Origin: JANQRX01 sp963663975
Lineage (GTDB): Bacteria; Pseudomonadota; Alphaproteobacteria; Rhizobiales; Kaistiaceae
Assembly (NCBI GenBank): GCA_963663975.2
Contig: CAXXRA010000001.1
Location: 82,007 to 146,006, forward strand
Length of the DNA: 64,000 nt
Direction of reading: 5' to 3'
In this document: positions 44,950 to 54,007 of the stretch, one piece after another
Layout of the letters: every line of letters begins with the position of its first letter
Position numbering within the stretch: position 1 is the stretch's first letter
The notes under the pieces: generated by a model
Told to the model about the DNA's origin: nothing
The model's input: the letters and a program-made list of their open reading frames with translations, nothing else
The model's database searches: none
Position numbers and translations under genes: made by a program

Positions 44950-47763
44950 TTGTCGAACCAAGATCCGCCTCCCGGCGCGGGTGAGCCCGGCGGGGAAAGC
45001 TCCAGGGACTTTGGCGATATCTCCATCACCGAGGAGATGCGCCGGAGCTATCTCGACTATGCCATGAGCGTCATCGTCAGCCGCGCGCTGCCGGATGTGC
45101 GCGACGGGCTGAAGCCGGTTCATCGCCGCATCCTGCATGCGATGAACGAGAGCGGCTATGACTGGAACAAGCCCTACCGCAAGTCCGCCCGCGTCGTCGG
45201 CGAGGTGATCGGCAAGTACCATCCCCATGGCGACCAGGCCGTCTACGATGCGCTGGTGCGCATGGCGCAGGAATTCTCCATGCGTCTGCCGCTGATCGAC
45301 GGCCAGGGCAATTTCGGCTCGGTCGACGGCGATCCGCCGGCGGCGATGCGCTACACCGAGGTGCGCCTGGCCAAGGTTGCCCATACCCTGCTTGAGGATA
45401 TCGACCGCGACACGGTCGACTTCCAGGAGAACTATGACGGCTCCGAGAGAGAGCCGGTGGTGCTGCCGGCCCGCTATCCCAATCTTCTCGCCAACGGCGC
45501 CGGTGGCATCGCGGTCGGCATGGCGACCAACATTCCGCCCCACAATCTCGGCGAGGTCATCGACGCTGCGGTCGCGCTGATCGACAACCCGGCGCTGGCC
45601 ACCGAGGATCTGCTGCAGATCATTCCGGGCCCCGATTTCCCCACCGGTGCGACCATTCTTGGTCGCGGCGGCATCCGATCGGCCTACGAGACCGGCCGCG
45701 GCTCGATCATGATGCGCGGTCGCGCCGAGGTCGAGACGGTGCGACGCGAGCGCGAAGCGCTGGTGATCACCGAACTCCCGTACCAGGTCAACAAGGCGAC
45801 GATGATCGAGAAGATCGCCGACATGGTTCGCGACAAGCGCATCGAGGGGATCTCCGATATTCGCGATGAATCCGATCGCTCGGGCATGCGGGTCGTCATC
45901 GAACTCAAACGCGATGCGTTTGCCGACGTGGTGCTCAATCAGCTCTACCGTTTCTCCTCGCTGCAGACGAGCTTTGGCGCCAACATCGTCGCGCTCAATG
46001 GCGGTCGTCCGCAGATGCTCAACCTGCGCGACCTGCTGACCGCCTTTGTCGCGTTCCGCGAAGAGGTGGTCGGGCGGCGCACCAAATTCCTGCTCAACAA
46101 GGCGCGTGACCGCGCCCACATGCTGGTCGGACTGGCCATTGCCGTGGCTCATATCGACGACGTCATCGGCATCATCCGCCGGGCCAAGGACCCGCAGGTG
46201 GCGCGCACCGAACTGATGGAGCGCTCATGGCCGGCGCACGATGTCGGCCCGCTGATCGCCTTGATCGACGATCCCCGCCACCGGCTTGGCGAGGACGGCA
46301 GCTACCGTCTGTCGGAAGCGCAGGCGCGGGCGATCCTCGAACTTCGGCTGCAGCGGCTGACCGCGCTCGGGCGTGAGGAGATCGACGAGGAACTGGGAAA
46401 GATCGCGGTCGAGATCGCCGATTATCTCGACATTCTTCGGTCCCGCGATCGGGTCCAGGCGATCATCAAGGATGAGCTCGCCGAAGTTCGCAACGAGTTC
46501 GCCACCCCGCGGCGAACCGAGATCGTCGAGGGCGGTGCCGACCTTGAAGACGAGGATCTGATCCAGCGCGAGGACATGGTGGTGACGGTGACCCATGCCG
46601 GCTGGATCAAGCGGGTACCGCTTGACAGCTACCGGGCCCAGCGCCGCGGCGGCAAGGGCCGATCCGGCATGGCGACCAAGGAGGAGGATTTCGTCACCCG
46701 GCTGTTCGTCGCCAGCACCCACATGCCGATCCTGTTCTTCTCGTCGCGCGGCATCGTCTACAAGCTCAAGGTCTGGCGGTTGCCGCTGGCCGCGCCCCAG
46801 GCACGTGGCAAGGCGCTGGTCAATCTGCTGCCGCTGACAAAGGGCGAGCGCATCACCTCGATCCTGCCGCTGCCCGAAGACGAGGAGAGCTGGGGCGAGC
46901 ACGACGTGATGTTTGCCACGGTCGGCGGCAATGTCAGGCGCAACAAGCTGTCCGATTTCGTCCAGGTGAACCGCAACGGCAAGATCGCCATGAAGTTCGA
47001 CGATGACAATGAGGCGATCGTCGGCGTTCAATTGTGCGCTGCTGGCGACGACGTGTTGCTGACCACCAATGGCGGGCGCTGCATCCGTTTCGGGGTCGGT
47101 GATGTCCGCGTCTTCAAGGGCAGGGATTCCCGAGGCGTGCGGGGCATCAGCATGGAGAAGGGCGGACACGTGATCTCGATGGCCATCCTTCGCCATTTCG
47201 AGGCGGATGCCGATGAGCGCAGCGCCTACCTCAAGATGAGCCGCGCGGTGCGTGGCGAAAGCGTCGGCGACGAGCCCGAAAACGGCGACGACGACGCCGA
47301 AAACGGTCTGGGGGGACAACTCGGCCAGGAGCGCTACGCGGTCATGAGCGCGGCCGAACAGTTCATCCTGACGGTGTCGGAGAACGGCTACGCCAAAAAG
47401 TCGTCGTCGCACGAGTATCGGGTGACCGGCAGGGGCGGCAAGGGCATCGTCGCCATGGTCGTCAACAAGCGCAACGGGCCGCTGGTGGCCTCCTTCCCGG
47501 TCGAGCAGAACGACCAGATCATCATGGTCTCCGACGGCGGCCAGATCATCCGGGTGCCGATCGACGACATTCGCATTATCAGCCGCGCCGCCCAGGGGGT
47601 GACGGTCTTCGACACCGCCGACGATGAAAAGGTGGTCTCGGTCGAGCATCTCGGCGAGGAGAGTAACGGCGACGGCGACGGCAACGGCAACGATGGCGAC
47701 GACGACACCGACAGTGACACCGAGGTCGACGGCGCTGACCCGGCCCCGGACGACGCCGACTGA
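44950..47763 (+). CDS. gyrA: DNA gyrase subunit A
   Basis: GyrA, the cutting subunit of DNA gyrase. DYAMSVIVSRALPDVRDGLK starts the breakage-reunion domain; the active Tyr is in AAMRYTEVRLAK. The quinolone-determining region reads HPHGDQAVYDALVRMAQ (Ala after HPHGD-Q where many species have Ser, and AVYD intact). The C-terminal beta-pinwheel has the GyrA box QRRGGKGRSGM and a second RGGKGIVAMV. The tail is very acidic with Gly/Asn repeats (GDGDGNGNDGDDDTDSD). The start must be TTG 44950, because no ATG precedes the conserved part in frame. Confidence 0.96.
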   Translation: MSNQDPPPGAGEPGGESSRDFGDISITEEMRRSYLDYAMSVIVSRALPDVRDGLKPVHRRILHAMNESGYDWNKPYRKSARVVGEVIGKYHPHGDQAVYDALVRMAQEFSMRLPLIDGQGNFGSVDGDPPAAMRYTEVRLAKVAHTLLEDIDRDTVDFQENYDGSEREPVVLPARYPNLLANGAGGIAVGMATNIPPHNLGEVIDAAVALIDNPALATEDLLQIIPGPDFPTGATILGRGGIRSAYETGRGSIMMRGRAEVETVRREREALVITELPYQVNKATMIEKIADMVRDKRIEGISDIRDESDRSGMRVVIELKRDAFADVVLNQLYRFSSLQTSFGANIVALNGGRPQMLNLRDLLTAFVAFREEVVGRRTKFLLNKARDRAHMLVGLAIAVAHIDDVIGIIRRAKDPQVARTELMERSWPAHDVGPLIALIDDPRHRLGEDGSYRLSEAQARAILELRLQRLTALGREEIDEELGKIAVEIADYLDILRSRDRVQAIIKDELAEVRNEFATPRRTEIVEGGADLEDEDLIQREDMVVTVTHAGWIKRVPLDSYRAQRRGGKGRSGMATKEEDFVTRLFVASTHMPILFFSSRGIVYKLKVWRLPLAAPQARGKALVNLLPLTKGERITSILPLPEDEESWGEHDVMFATVGGNVRRNKLSDFVQVNRNGKIAMKFDDDNEAIVGVQLCAAGDDVLLTTNGGRCIRFGVGDVRVFKGRDSRGVRGISMEKGGHVISMAILRHFEADADERSAYLKMSRAVRGESVGDEPENGDDDAENGLGGQLGQERYAVMSAAEQFILTVSENGYAKKSSSHEYRVTGRGGKGIVAMVVNKRNGPLVASFPVEQNDQIIMVSDGGQIIRVPIDDIRIISRAAQGVTVFDTADDEKVVSVEHLGEESNGDGDGNGNDGDDDTDSDTEVDGADPAPDDAD

Positions 47764-47768
47764 CCCGC

Positions 47769-47795
47769 AAAAAAACCGCCGGCGGTTGCCGGCGG
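47769..47795 (-). terminator. rho-independent terminator
   Basis: Stem CCGCCGGC / GCCGGCGG with a four-base loop. On the minus strand it is followed by seven T, so it terminates the small minus-strand gene at 47823. It may also slow transcription from gyrA, which has no separate terminator. Confidence 0.85.
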
Positions 47796-47822
47796 CGTAG
47801 AGCCCTCTAGGTGCCTGGCAGG

Positions 47823-48035
47823 TCAGTCCAGGGCAACGCGCTCGAGCATCGACACACGCTCGCCGCGGGTCTCGATGGTCACGTATTGGGTGGCGTTGGC
47901 GAGCATCGGCAGCCGGTCGGATTTGGCGGCCGCTTGTGAGGCAGGGTTACCCTGGATCGCTGCGCTGGCGATACCGACCGTGATGGCCGCCACCAATGCG
48001 GTGGCCAGAACAGCGGTGTGCATCCGAACGTTCAT
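47823..48035 (-). CDS. small secreted protein of unknown function
   Basis: A 70-aa protein with a signal peptide (HTAVLATALVAAITVGIASA, cleaved about residue 26) and a short mature part (KSDRLPMLANATQYVTIETR). I do not recognise a domain. A good terminator follows, supporting it as a real gene. It resembles the next small secreted protein in layout but not clearly in sequence. Confidence 0.6.
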   Translation of the reverse strand: MNVRMHTAVLATALVAAITVGIASAAIQGNPASQAAAKSDRLPMLANATQYVTIETRGERVSMLERVALD

Positions 48036-48120
48036 CGTTCCGTTTCCTTGTCACTTTGTCTGGCTCGCATAAGACGTTGCCAAGGCTGAACGTTTGCCGA
48101 GCGTACCGTTCATGGCGCGT

Positions 48121-48381
48121 TCAGCGACCGGAGACCTCTTCGAAAGCCACCGCGAACCTGGTGTTCATGGCGCGCCGGGCGGACGATTCGATTGGGATCA
48201 CGCGGACATTGCCCTTGACATCGCCGAGCAGGCACTGCGCCGGGATCTGCGGCCAGGCAGCATAACGGCAGCTCTGGTCCAGGCTCGATTCGCGCGTTTC
48301 GGCGGTCAGCGCCGCGCCGGTGATCGCTGCGCCGACAATTGCCGCGAACGCGACTGCCAGAAATGGCGAGCGGAGCTTCAT
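48121..48381 (-). CDS. small secreted protein with a WPQIPAQCL motif
   Basis: An 86-aa protein: signal peptide SPFLAVAFAAIVGAAITGAA, then SLDQSCRYAAWPQIPAQCLL with two cysteines that may form a disulfide bond. Proteins with a similar RYxxWPxIPxxCL motif are common small periplasmic proteins in Alphaproteobacteria, function unknown. Start taken at ATG 48381 (MKLRSPF) because the signal begins there. Confidence 0.65.
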   Translation of the reverse strand: MKLRSPFLAVAFAAIVGAAITGAALTAETRESSLDQSCRYAAWPQIPAQCLLGDVKGNVRVIPIESSARRAMNTRFAVAFEEVSGR

Positions 48382-48648
48382 GTCTGAAGTTTCCCTTTGA
48401 CCTCGGGCCTCACTTGGCCCACCACATCCTGCCTCGCTCATCCATGTGGGTTGGGGCCGACGATGTCGCAGTGAACGCGGTCACAAGCTTGCAAACTAAG
48501 GGTTTCGGCGGGCTTCCCGGCGGAATTCTTCGCCCGAGGTTAACGATTCGGACGATCCCAGGTGGCAACGGTTGCCAACCGCTTGCCCGCCACCGGGTTT
48601 AGCGGCTATGACGCCGCCGACAGTTTGGCGGGAGTCGATCGTGAGACA
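48382..48648. other. divergent spacer before coaD
   Basis: 267 bases between a minus-strand small gene and coaD. No clear site is seen. An open frame from 48562 continues into coaD but its first 29 codons show no homology. Confidence 0.35.
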
Positions 48649-49146
48649 ATGGACCGCATAGCCCTCTACCCGGGCACGTTCGACCCGATCACCAATGGTC
48701 ACGTGGATATCCTGCAACGGGCGCTGACGCTCGCCGACCGCGTGGTTATTGCGATCGGGGTCCATCCCGGCAAGTCGCCGCTGTTTGCCCGCCAGGATCG
48801 GCTGGCGATGGTGGAGGAACTGGCCGCCCAGATGAACCAGGCTTCACCGGGATCGGTTGCCACCACGACTTTCGACGGGCTGGCGGTCGATGCCGCCGCC
48901 GCCGCCGGAGCCTCGATGATTATCCGTGGCCTGCGCGACGCCAGCGATTTCGACTACGAGATGCAAATGGCCGGGATGAACCAGGCGTTGGCGGCCGATA
49001 TTGCCACCGTTTTCCTGCCCTCCTCACCGGCGGTACGCCATATCACCGCCACGCTTGTACGGCAGATCGCGACCGCCGGGCGCGACGTCTTGCCGTTTGT
49101 CCCGGACTTCGTCGCCGAGCGTATATCGCACCGCGCCGCCGACTGA
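48649..49146 (+). CDS. coaD: phosphopantetheine adenylyltransferase
   Basis: CoaD makes dephospho-CoA from phosphopantetheine and ATP, the fourth step of CoA synthesis. The nucleotidyltransferase start MDRIALYPGTFDPITNGHVD contains the TxGH motif; IIRGLRDASDFDYEMQMAGM and ATVFLPSSPAVRHITATLVR with the ISS-like S(S/A)P(A)VR loop are conserved. Length (165 aa) is normal. ATG 48649 is chosen because homology starts there. The next genes follow in the usual order. Confidence 0.95.
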   Translation: MDRIALYPGTFDPITNGHVDILQRALTLADRVVIAIGVHPGKSPLFARQDRLAMVEELAAQMNQASPGSVATTTFDGLAVDAAAAAGASMIIRGLRDASDFDYEMQMAGMNQALAADIATVFLPSSPAVRHITATLVRQIATAGRDVLPFVPDFVAERISHRAAD

Positions 49147-49182
49147 ACCATCCAAGCAGAGCCAATTCACGGGAGTTCCTGC

Positions 49183-49718
49183 ATGACAAGACTTCTTGCG
49201 GCTGTGGCCGCTCTGGTGTTCGCGACCATGACCGGCGCCATCGGAGCGGAGGAACTGGATCCGGAAAACACGCTCTACATGGACGTTCCGGCCGGCCGCG
49301 TGGTGATCAGGTTGCGTCCGGACCTGGCCCCCAATCATGTCGCCCGGGTCAAGCAGCTCGTCCGCGACGGATTCTATGACGACTCGCCATTTTTTGGGTG
49401 ATCGATGGTTTCATGGCCCAGGGCGGCGACCCGACTGGCACCGGCATGGGCTCGTCCGGTCTTCCCGATTTGAGAGCCGAATTCACCGACACCCCGTTCG
49501 CCCGCGGGGTGGTCGGTGCGGCGCGCACCCCCAATCCCGACTCGGCCAACGCCCAGTTCTTCATCATGTTTGGTCGTGCGCGTCATCTGGACGGTGCCTA
49601 CACAGTGTGGGGAGAGGTGGTCGACGGCATGGAATTCGTCGACATGATCAAGCGTGGCGAGCCGGTCAGCGATCCCGACCGCATCATCAGCTTGCGCGTG
49701 GCCGCCGACGCCTCTTAG
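49183..49718 (+). pseudogene. cyclophilin-type peptidyl-prolyl isomerase with signal peptide, frameshifted
   Basis: The first frame gives a signal peptide (LLAAVAALVFATMTGAIGAE) and ENTLYMDVPAGRVVIRLRPD, up to GFYDDSPFFG and TGA at 49399. The rest, VIDGFMAQGGDPTGTGMGSS to DPDRIISLRVAADAS, is in the -1 frame from 49398. The intact paralogue downstream has VVFHRVIDGFMAQ, so His and the catalytic Arg were lost, most simply by a deletion of about four bases at 49393-49397. This was the exported partner of the next gene. Confidence 0.83.
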
Positions 49719-49744
49719 GCCAACAACAACAGGAGGGCGCAAAA

Positions 49745-50215
49745 ATGGCCGCCTATGACGATCCCGAAAACACCCTTGTCATGGAAACCTCGAAGGGCAG
49801 CCTTGCCATCGCCATGCGCAGCGATCTTGCGCCCAAACATGTCACGCGGATCAAGGAATTGGTGCGCGAGGGCTTTTATGACGGGGTGGTTTTCCACCGC
49901 GTCATCGACGGGTTCATGGCCCAGACCGGCGATCCAACCGGAACCGGCAGCGGCGGATCGGGGCGCTCGCTCAAGGCCGAATTCACCGACACCTCCCACA
50001 AACGTGGCACCTGTTCGATGGCCCGCGGCGTTAATCCGGACTCAGCCGATAGCCAGTTTTTCATCTGTTTCGACGTATCGCCCTGGCTCGACGGCCAGTA
50101 CACCGTGTGGGGCGAGGTCGTGAACGGCATGGACTCGGTCGATCTCCTCAAGCGGGGCGAGCCGGTCACCGATCCCGACCGGATCGTCAGCATCAAGGTC
50201 GCCGCGGACGTCTAG
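49745..50215 (+). CDS. cyclophilin-type peptidyl-prolyl cis-trans isomerase
   Basis: A 156-aa cytoplasmic cyclophilin. The active site is complete: VFHRVIDGFMAQTGDPTGTG with catalytic Arg, then KRGTCSMARGVNPDSADSQF, SQFFICFDVSPWLDGQYTVW and GEVVNGMDSVD. It speeds proline isomerisation in protein folding. It has a strong AGGAGGG site 7 bases before ATG and no signal peptide, in contrast to its broken upstream paralogue (49183). A ppi pair between coaD and queA is normal in the class. Confidence 0.95.
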   Translation: MAAYDDPENTLVMETSKGSLAIAMRSDLAPKHVTRIKELVREGFYDGVVFHRVIDGFMAQTGDPTGTGSGGSGRSLKAEFTDTSHKRGTCSMARGVNPDSADSQFFICFDVSPWLDGQYTVWGEVVNGMDSVDLLKRGEPVTDPDRIVSIKVAADV

Positions 50216-50268
50216 GCTCAGCCGCCACCCGGCCGGTATCGGGCTCCAGGGCGGGATGACCAACTGCC

Positions 50269-51339
50269 ATGCGGGTAGCTCTGTTCGATTTCGATCTTCC
50301 GGAGGAGCGGATCGCGCTCCACCCGGCACGGCCGCGTGACGCCTCCCGTCTGCTGGTCGTCAAGCCGGGCGAGCAACCGGCCGACAGAGGCTTCGGTGAT
50401 CTGGCCGGCTACCTTCGGCCAGGCGATGCGCTGGTGCTCAACGACACCAGGGTGATCCCCGCCGAACTTCACGGCGAACGCCTGCGCAACGGCGTATCCG
50501 CCAGGATTCGGCTGACTCTGGTACATCGGGCCGGGCCCGATCGCTGGCAGGCGCTGGCGCGGCCGGCAAAACGTCTGGCGGAGGGCGACACCATCACCTT
50601 CACCGGGCGCGGCGCTGCGCTCGAGCTCACCGGGCGTGTTGCCGAAAAAGGCGAGGCCGGCGAGGTGGTCGTTGCCTTCGACCGGCGCGGTTCCTCGCTC
50701 GACCGGGCGATCGCCGCGATCGGGCACGTGCCGCTGCCGCCCTATATCGCCGGGCGCCGGCCCGAGGTCGACCGCGATCGGCAGGACTATCAGACCGTCT
50801 TCGCCCGCCAGGACGGAGCCGTGGCGGCGCCGACCGCCGGCTTGCATTTCACCCGGCCGATGTTGGCCAGCCTGCGGAAACTCGGGATCGCCATCCACAC
50901 TCTGACCCTCCATGTCGGCGCCGGAACGTTTCTGCCGGTCAGGGTCGAGGACACCGACGACCACCGGATGTATGCCGAGTGGGGGACGATTTCGCAGGAA
51001 ACGGCGGCAGCGCTGAACGCAGTGCGGCGCGAGGGACATCGCATCGTGTCGGTCGGGACCACTGCGCTGCGGCTGTTGGAGAGTGCCGTCGATGGCGAGG
51101 GCAGGATCGGCGCGTTTGCCGGCGAAACCTCGATCTTCCTGACCCCGGGGTCGCAATTTCGGGCGGTTGATGCGCTGGTCACCAATTTTCATCTACCGCG
51201 ATCGACGCTTTTCATGCTGGTTTGCGCTTTCAGCGGGACCCAGACCATGCAGACCGCCTACCGCCACGCCATCGATGCCGATTACCGGTTCTACTCCTAC
51301 GGCGATGCCTGCCTTCTGTTTCCGGAGACGCGGACTTGA
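50269..51339 (+). CDS. queA: S-adenosylmethionine:tRNA ribosyltransferase-isomerase
   Basis: QueA turns the preQ1 base in tRNA to epoxyqueuosine using the ribosyl part of SAM. Conserved blocks: FDFDLPEERIALHPARPRDA, LVLNDTRVIPAELHGER, AAPTAGLHFTRPMLASLRKL, LTLHVGAGTFLPVRVEDTDD and the C-terminal LVCAFSGTQTMQTAYRHAID. Length 356 aa. Its stop overlaps the TTG start of tgt, the previous enzyme of the pathway, so the two are coupled. Confidence 0.96.
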   Translation: MRVALFDFDLPEERIALHPARPRDASRLLVVKPGEQPADRGFGDLAGYLRPGDALVLNDTRVIPAELHGERLRNGVSARIRLTLVHRAGPDRWQALARPAKRLAEGDTITFTGRGAALELTGRVAEKGEAGEVVVAFDRRGSSLDRAIAAIGHVPLPPYIAGRRPEVDRDRQDYQTVFARQDGAVAAPTAGLHFTRPMLASLRKLGIAIHTLTLHVGAGTFLPVRVEDTDDHRMYAEWGTISQETAAALNAVRREGHRIVSVGTTALRLLESAVDGEGRIGAFAGETSIFLTPGSQFRAVDALVTNFHLPRSTLFMLVCAFSGTQTMQTAYRHAIDADYRFYSYGDACLLFPETRT

Positions 51340-52478
51340 AACGCGGCATCGATTTCGAGATCGTCGCGACCGACGGCGCCGCCCGGACCGGCCGCTTGAA
51401 CCTGCCGCGCGGAACCGTCCGCACGCCGGCCTTCATGCCGGTCGGCACGGCGGCGACGGTCAAGGCGATGACGATGGATCAGGTTTCGGCAACGGGCTCC
51501 GACATCGTTCTGGCCAACACCTATCATCTGATGCTGCGCCCCGGTGCCGAGCGCATCGCGCACCTCGGCGGGCTGCACCGATTCTCCAATTGGAGCGGGC
51601 CGATCCTCACCGATTCCGGCGGTTTTCAAGTGATGTCGCTGGCTAGGCTGCGCTCGATCGACGATGACAGCGTCACCTTCCGCTCCCACATCGACGGTTC
51701 AAGCCACCAACTCAGCCCCGAGCGGGCGCTGGAGATCCAGGCGCTGCTCGATTCCGACATCCGCATGCAGCTCGACGAATGCATCGCGCTGCCGGCCGAC
51801 CGCCAGACCGCCGAGACGGCGATGGAGCGCTCGTTGCGTTGGGCGGAGCGTTCGGCCGCCGCGTTCGGCAAGCCCGAGGGCAGGGCGCTGTTCGGTATCG
51901 TCCAGGGCGGCGAGGAACCGGATCTCAGGGTGCGCTCGGCTGCCGCCCTGGTCGCCATCGGCTTCGACGGCTACGCCATCGGCGGGTTGGCGGTCGGCGA
52001 GCCGCAGTCGGTGATGCTGGCCATGCTCGACGAGACCGTACCGGTGCTGCCGGCCGCCGCGCCGCGCTATCTCATGGGTGTCGGCGAGCCTGGCGATATC
52101 CTTGCCGCCGTCGCCCGCGGCATCGACATGTTCGACTGCGTCCTGCCGACCCGGGCCGGGCGCCACGGCGTGGCCTACACCAGGTTCGGCAAGCTCAATC
52201 TCAAGAACGCACGCCACGCCGACGATCCCCGGCCGCTCGACGAGGAGGCCCCATGGCCGCCGGCGCGCGACTACGCACGGGCCTATCTCCATCATCTGGT
52301 CAAGGCCGGCGAGCCGCTGGCCGGCATGCTGCTCAGCTGGAACAATCTCGCCTATTACCAAAGCCTGATGGCCGGTCTGCGCGACGCCATCGCCGCCGAC
52401 GCCGTCGGCGGCCTGGCGGCATATTCGGCCGGGGCGGTGGAAGGCTGGCAGCGCGGCGATCCGGCCCGGCCGTCCTGA
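51336..52478 (+). CDS. tgt: queuine tRNA-ribosyltransferase lacking the zinc cysteines
   Basis: TGT swaps guanine-34 of GUN tRNAs for preQ1. The catalytic Asp residues are present in LTDSGGFQVMSL and RGIDMFDCVLPTRAGRHG; GGLAVGE and NTYHLMLRPGAERI are also normal. The unusual point is the zinc site: in known bacterial TGTs the segment LDxxCxCxxC is followed by a His; here it reads LDEEAPWPPARDYARAYLHH, with none of the three cysteines. The His is kept. The start is TTG 51336, which overlaps the queA stop and has GGAGA upstream; an extension to 51222 runs inside queA. Length 380 aa is normal. Confidence 0.92.
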   Translation: MKRGIDFEIVATDGAARTGRLNLPRGTVRTPAFMPVGTAATVKAMTMDQVSATGSDIVLANTYHLMLRPGAERIAHLGGLHRFSNWSGPILTDSGGFQVMSLARLRSIDDDSVTFRSHIDGSSHQLSPERALEIQALLDSDIRMQLDECIALPADRQTAETAMERSLRWAERSAAAFGKPEGRALFGIVQGGEEPDLRVRSAAALVAIGFDGYAIGGLAVGEPQSVMLAMLDETVPVLPAAAPRYLMGVGEPGDILAAVARGIDMFDCVLPTRAGRHGVAYTRFGKLNLKNARHADDPRPLDEEAPWPPARDYARAYLHHLVKAGEPLAGMLLSWNNLAYYQSLMAGLRDAIAADAVGGLAAYSAGAVEGWQRGDPARPS

Positions 52479-52482
52479 ACCG

Positions 52483-52929
52483 TCAGATGGCCGATCCCTT
52501 ATCCGGCGTCAGTTGGACGCCATTGATGCGCCAGCTGCCGTCGCCCTGTTGCTGGACGAGATAGGCGGCGACCCAGCTCTTGCCGCTCGGCCCGACCAGA
52601 TAGACCTGCTGGAGCAGCACTTCGCCGCCGTCGATCAGGGTGCCGAAGGTGAGCGACTGCGCCCGATAGACCGCAGGGTAACCTTGCTGGACCATCGCCA
52701 TGAAGCCGGTGGGGCTGAAGAACATCTCCTGAATGCCGGGCGAAGCGTGGGAGAACGCCGCCTCGCCGTCATCGTCGTGGAAGGCGGCGATCTGGTTGCG
52801 GATCATCGTCTGGATGGACGCGCGCTCGGTATCGTCCGGCATCTCGGCGAGCGCGGCCATCGGTGAGATCAACGCCGCGGCGATCGACAGCGGGAGGAGG
52901 GTACGAAACAGGGATGAGAGCTTGGTCAT
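52483..52929 (-). CDS. DUF4864-domain secreted protein
   Basis: A 148-aa protein. Signal peptide FRTLLPLSIAAALISPMAAL, cleaved after ALA at about 28. The mature part (ASIQTMIRNQIAAFHDDDGE, AAFSHASPGIQEMF, MVQQGYPAVYRAQSLTFGTL) is the NTF2-like DUF4864 fold, function unknown. ATG 52929 is chosen because the signal peptide starts there. Tail to tail with tgt. Confidence 0.85.
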   Translation of the reverse strand: MTKLSSLFRTLLPLSIAAALISPMAALAEMPDDTERASIQTMIRNQIAAFHDDDGEAAFSHASPGIQEMFFSPTGFMAMVQQGYPAVYRAQSLTFGTLIDGGEVLLQQVYLVGPSGKSWVAAYLVQQQGDGSWRINGVQLTPDKGSAI

Positions 52930-53013
52930 GATGTCGAGTCCTCTGTTGACACCGATAGAGTTAACCGGCCGGCTGGCCACGGCAAGGGCGGGCGCCCGCG
53001 AGCGGCAATTCTA

Positions 53014-53040
53014 TTGACTGGTTTGAGGCCCGCTTATAGG
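53014..53040 (+). promoter_or_regulatory. possible tRNA promoter
   Basis: TTGACT at 53014 and TATAGG at 53035, spacing 15 bases, about 30 bases upstream of the tRNA. The hexamers are good but the spacing is short. Confidence 0.45.
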
Positions 53041-53069
53041 GTCCGCGCCGTCTGGCGAGAGAGTCGGGC

Positions 53070-53145
53070 GAGCGCGTAGCTCAGTTGGTAGAGCAGCTGA
53101 CTTTTAATCAGCAGGTCCGGGGTTCGAGACCCCGCGCGCTCCCCA
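53070..53145 (+). tRNA. tRNA-Lys (UUU)
   Basis: A 76-nt cloverleaf. Acceptor GAGCGCG pairs with CGCGCTC; D arm is in GTAGCTCAGTTGGTAGAGC; anticodon stem CTGA... with loop CTTTTAA gives anticodon TTT; T arm GGGGTTCGAGACCCC. The CCA end is encoded. The accessory region that follows starts directly after it. Confidence 0.96.
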
Positions 53146-53431
53146 AACATTTCAATGACTTAGCGATCCTTTGATTGTTCTTGGGCCACTACCGGAAGCA
53201 CACCGGAAGCATCAAGCAAACAACTTTCGGGGCTGGCAGCCGCCAAGCCATGGGTGAATTAGCGGCTAAAGGCCGCCGGCTATCCCGTTTCCGACGACCG
53301 CGCGACCCCCATCCCCCTATTTGACAAGGAGGCCCCCCTTTCGCCGGGTGGCGGCCCCCTCGGCTGCTTCCTCCCCCTGCGCAAATTCTGTGGGATGATT
53401 TTCGGGAACGGTTGGCGAAAAAGACAGTTCA
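53146..53431. other. spacer after tRNA-Lys
   Basis: 286 bases without a credible gene. It has a doubled CCGGAAGCA at 53200-53220 and several C-runs. I looked for a repeat of the tRNA 3' end further right in the window, as an integration site would leave, and did not see one. Confidence 0.4.
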
Positions 53432-53878
53432 TCAGGCTGTCAGTTGACGGATTCCATCCAGTAGGACTCGCGTCGCCCGACAGTCGTCTTCATTGTATTC
53501 GAGGATCTGCTGTTTGACCGCGGGATCGCAGGTCTCGCTCCAGCGGGCATACCACTCAATCGAGGCTGCGCCGGACGGGTTGGTGTCGCGCCATTTAAAC
53601 CCCAGGAAGGTCGCGAGCGTCTTGATCGAGTGATCGCGGGTCGGCCAAATCGTGGCCGGCTGGACGAAGTAAATCGCTGCATCCGGTTTGGCTGAAATAT
53701 AGACCCAGGCTTCCCGAAATGCTCTCTCTTCATCCGTAGCTGTTGGCTCGTCGGCAAAGAATGCCACGAACCGTTCAGTGGCATTGTCGCCGTCTCGGCG
53801 CTCTACGAAGCCGTGCAGGGATGTCTGGCAAAAGGGCCGAGCTGCGCCCGTATGAACCTCAAGCGGCGACAACAACAA
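53432..53878 (-). pseudogene. RNase H-like (RecB-type) nuclease, C-terminal fragment
   Basis: A 148-codon frame whose body matches the C-terminal half of the RNase_H_2 domain in predicted RecB-family nucleases (TM0106-like): HGFVERRDGDNATERFVAFF, SIKTLATFLGFKWRDTNPSG and AASIEWYARWSETCDPAVKQ, ending ILEYNEDDCRATRVLLDGIR. The conserved NEDDC and the Asp pair are present. The full protein would be some 400 residues or more; the rest is absent, and the IS21-type element begins 23 bases upstream of it. Confidence 0.72.
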
Positions 53879-54007
53879 CGTAATGCTGACAATCGAAGTA
53901 TGTTGATCGGCGTGGAATATTGACCCCCTTGGTGGGGTAATCGGCGTCCAAAATTGACCCCCCTGGTTTTGTGATTTTTAACACACCTCGTTGTTTGGAC
54001 AGACGAG

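Noticed and set aside
53070..53431. tRNA-Lys as attachment site of an integrated island
   Set aside because: No integrase gene follows and no second copy of the tRNA 3' end was found to the right. The island may start here, but the sequence does not show it.
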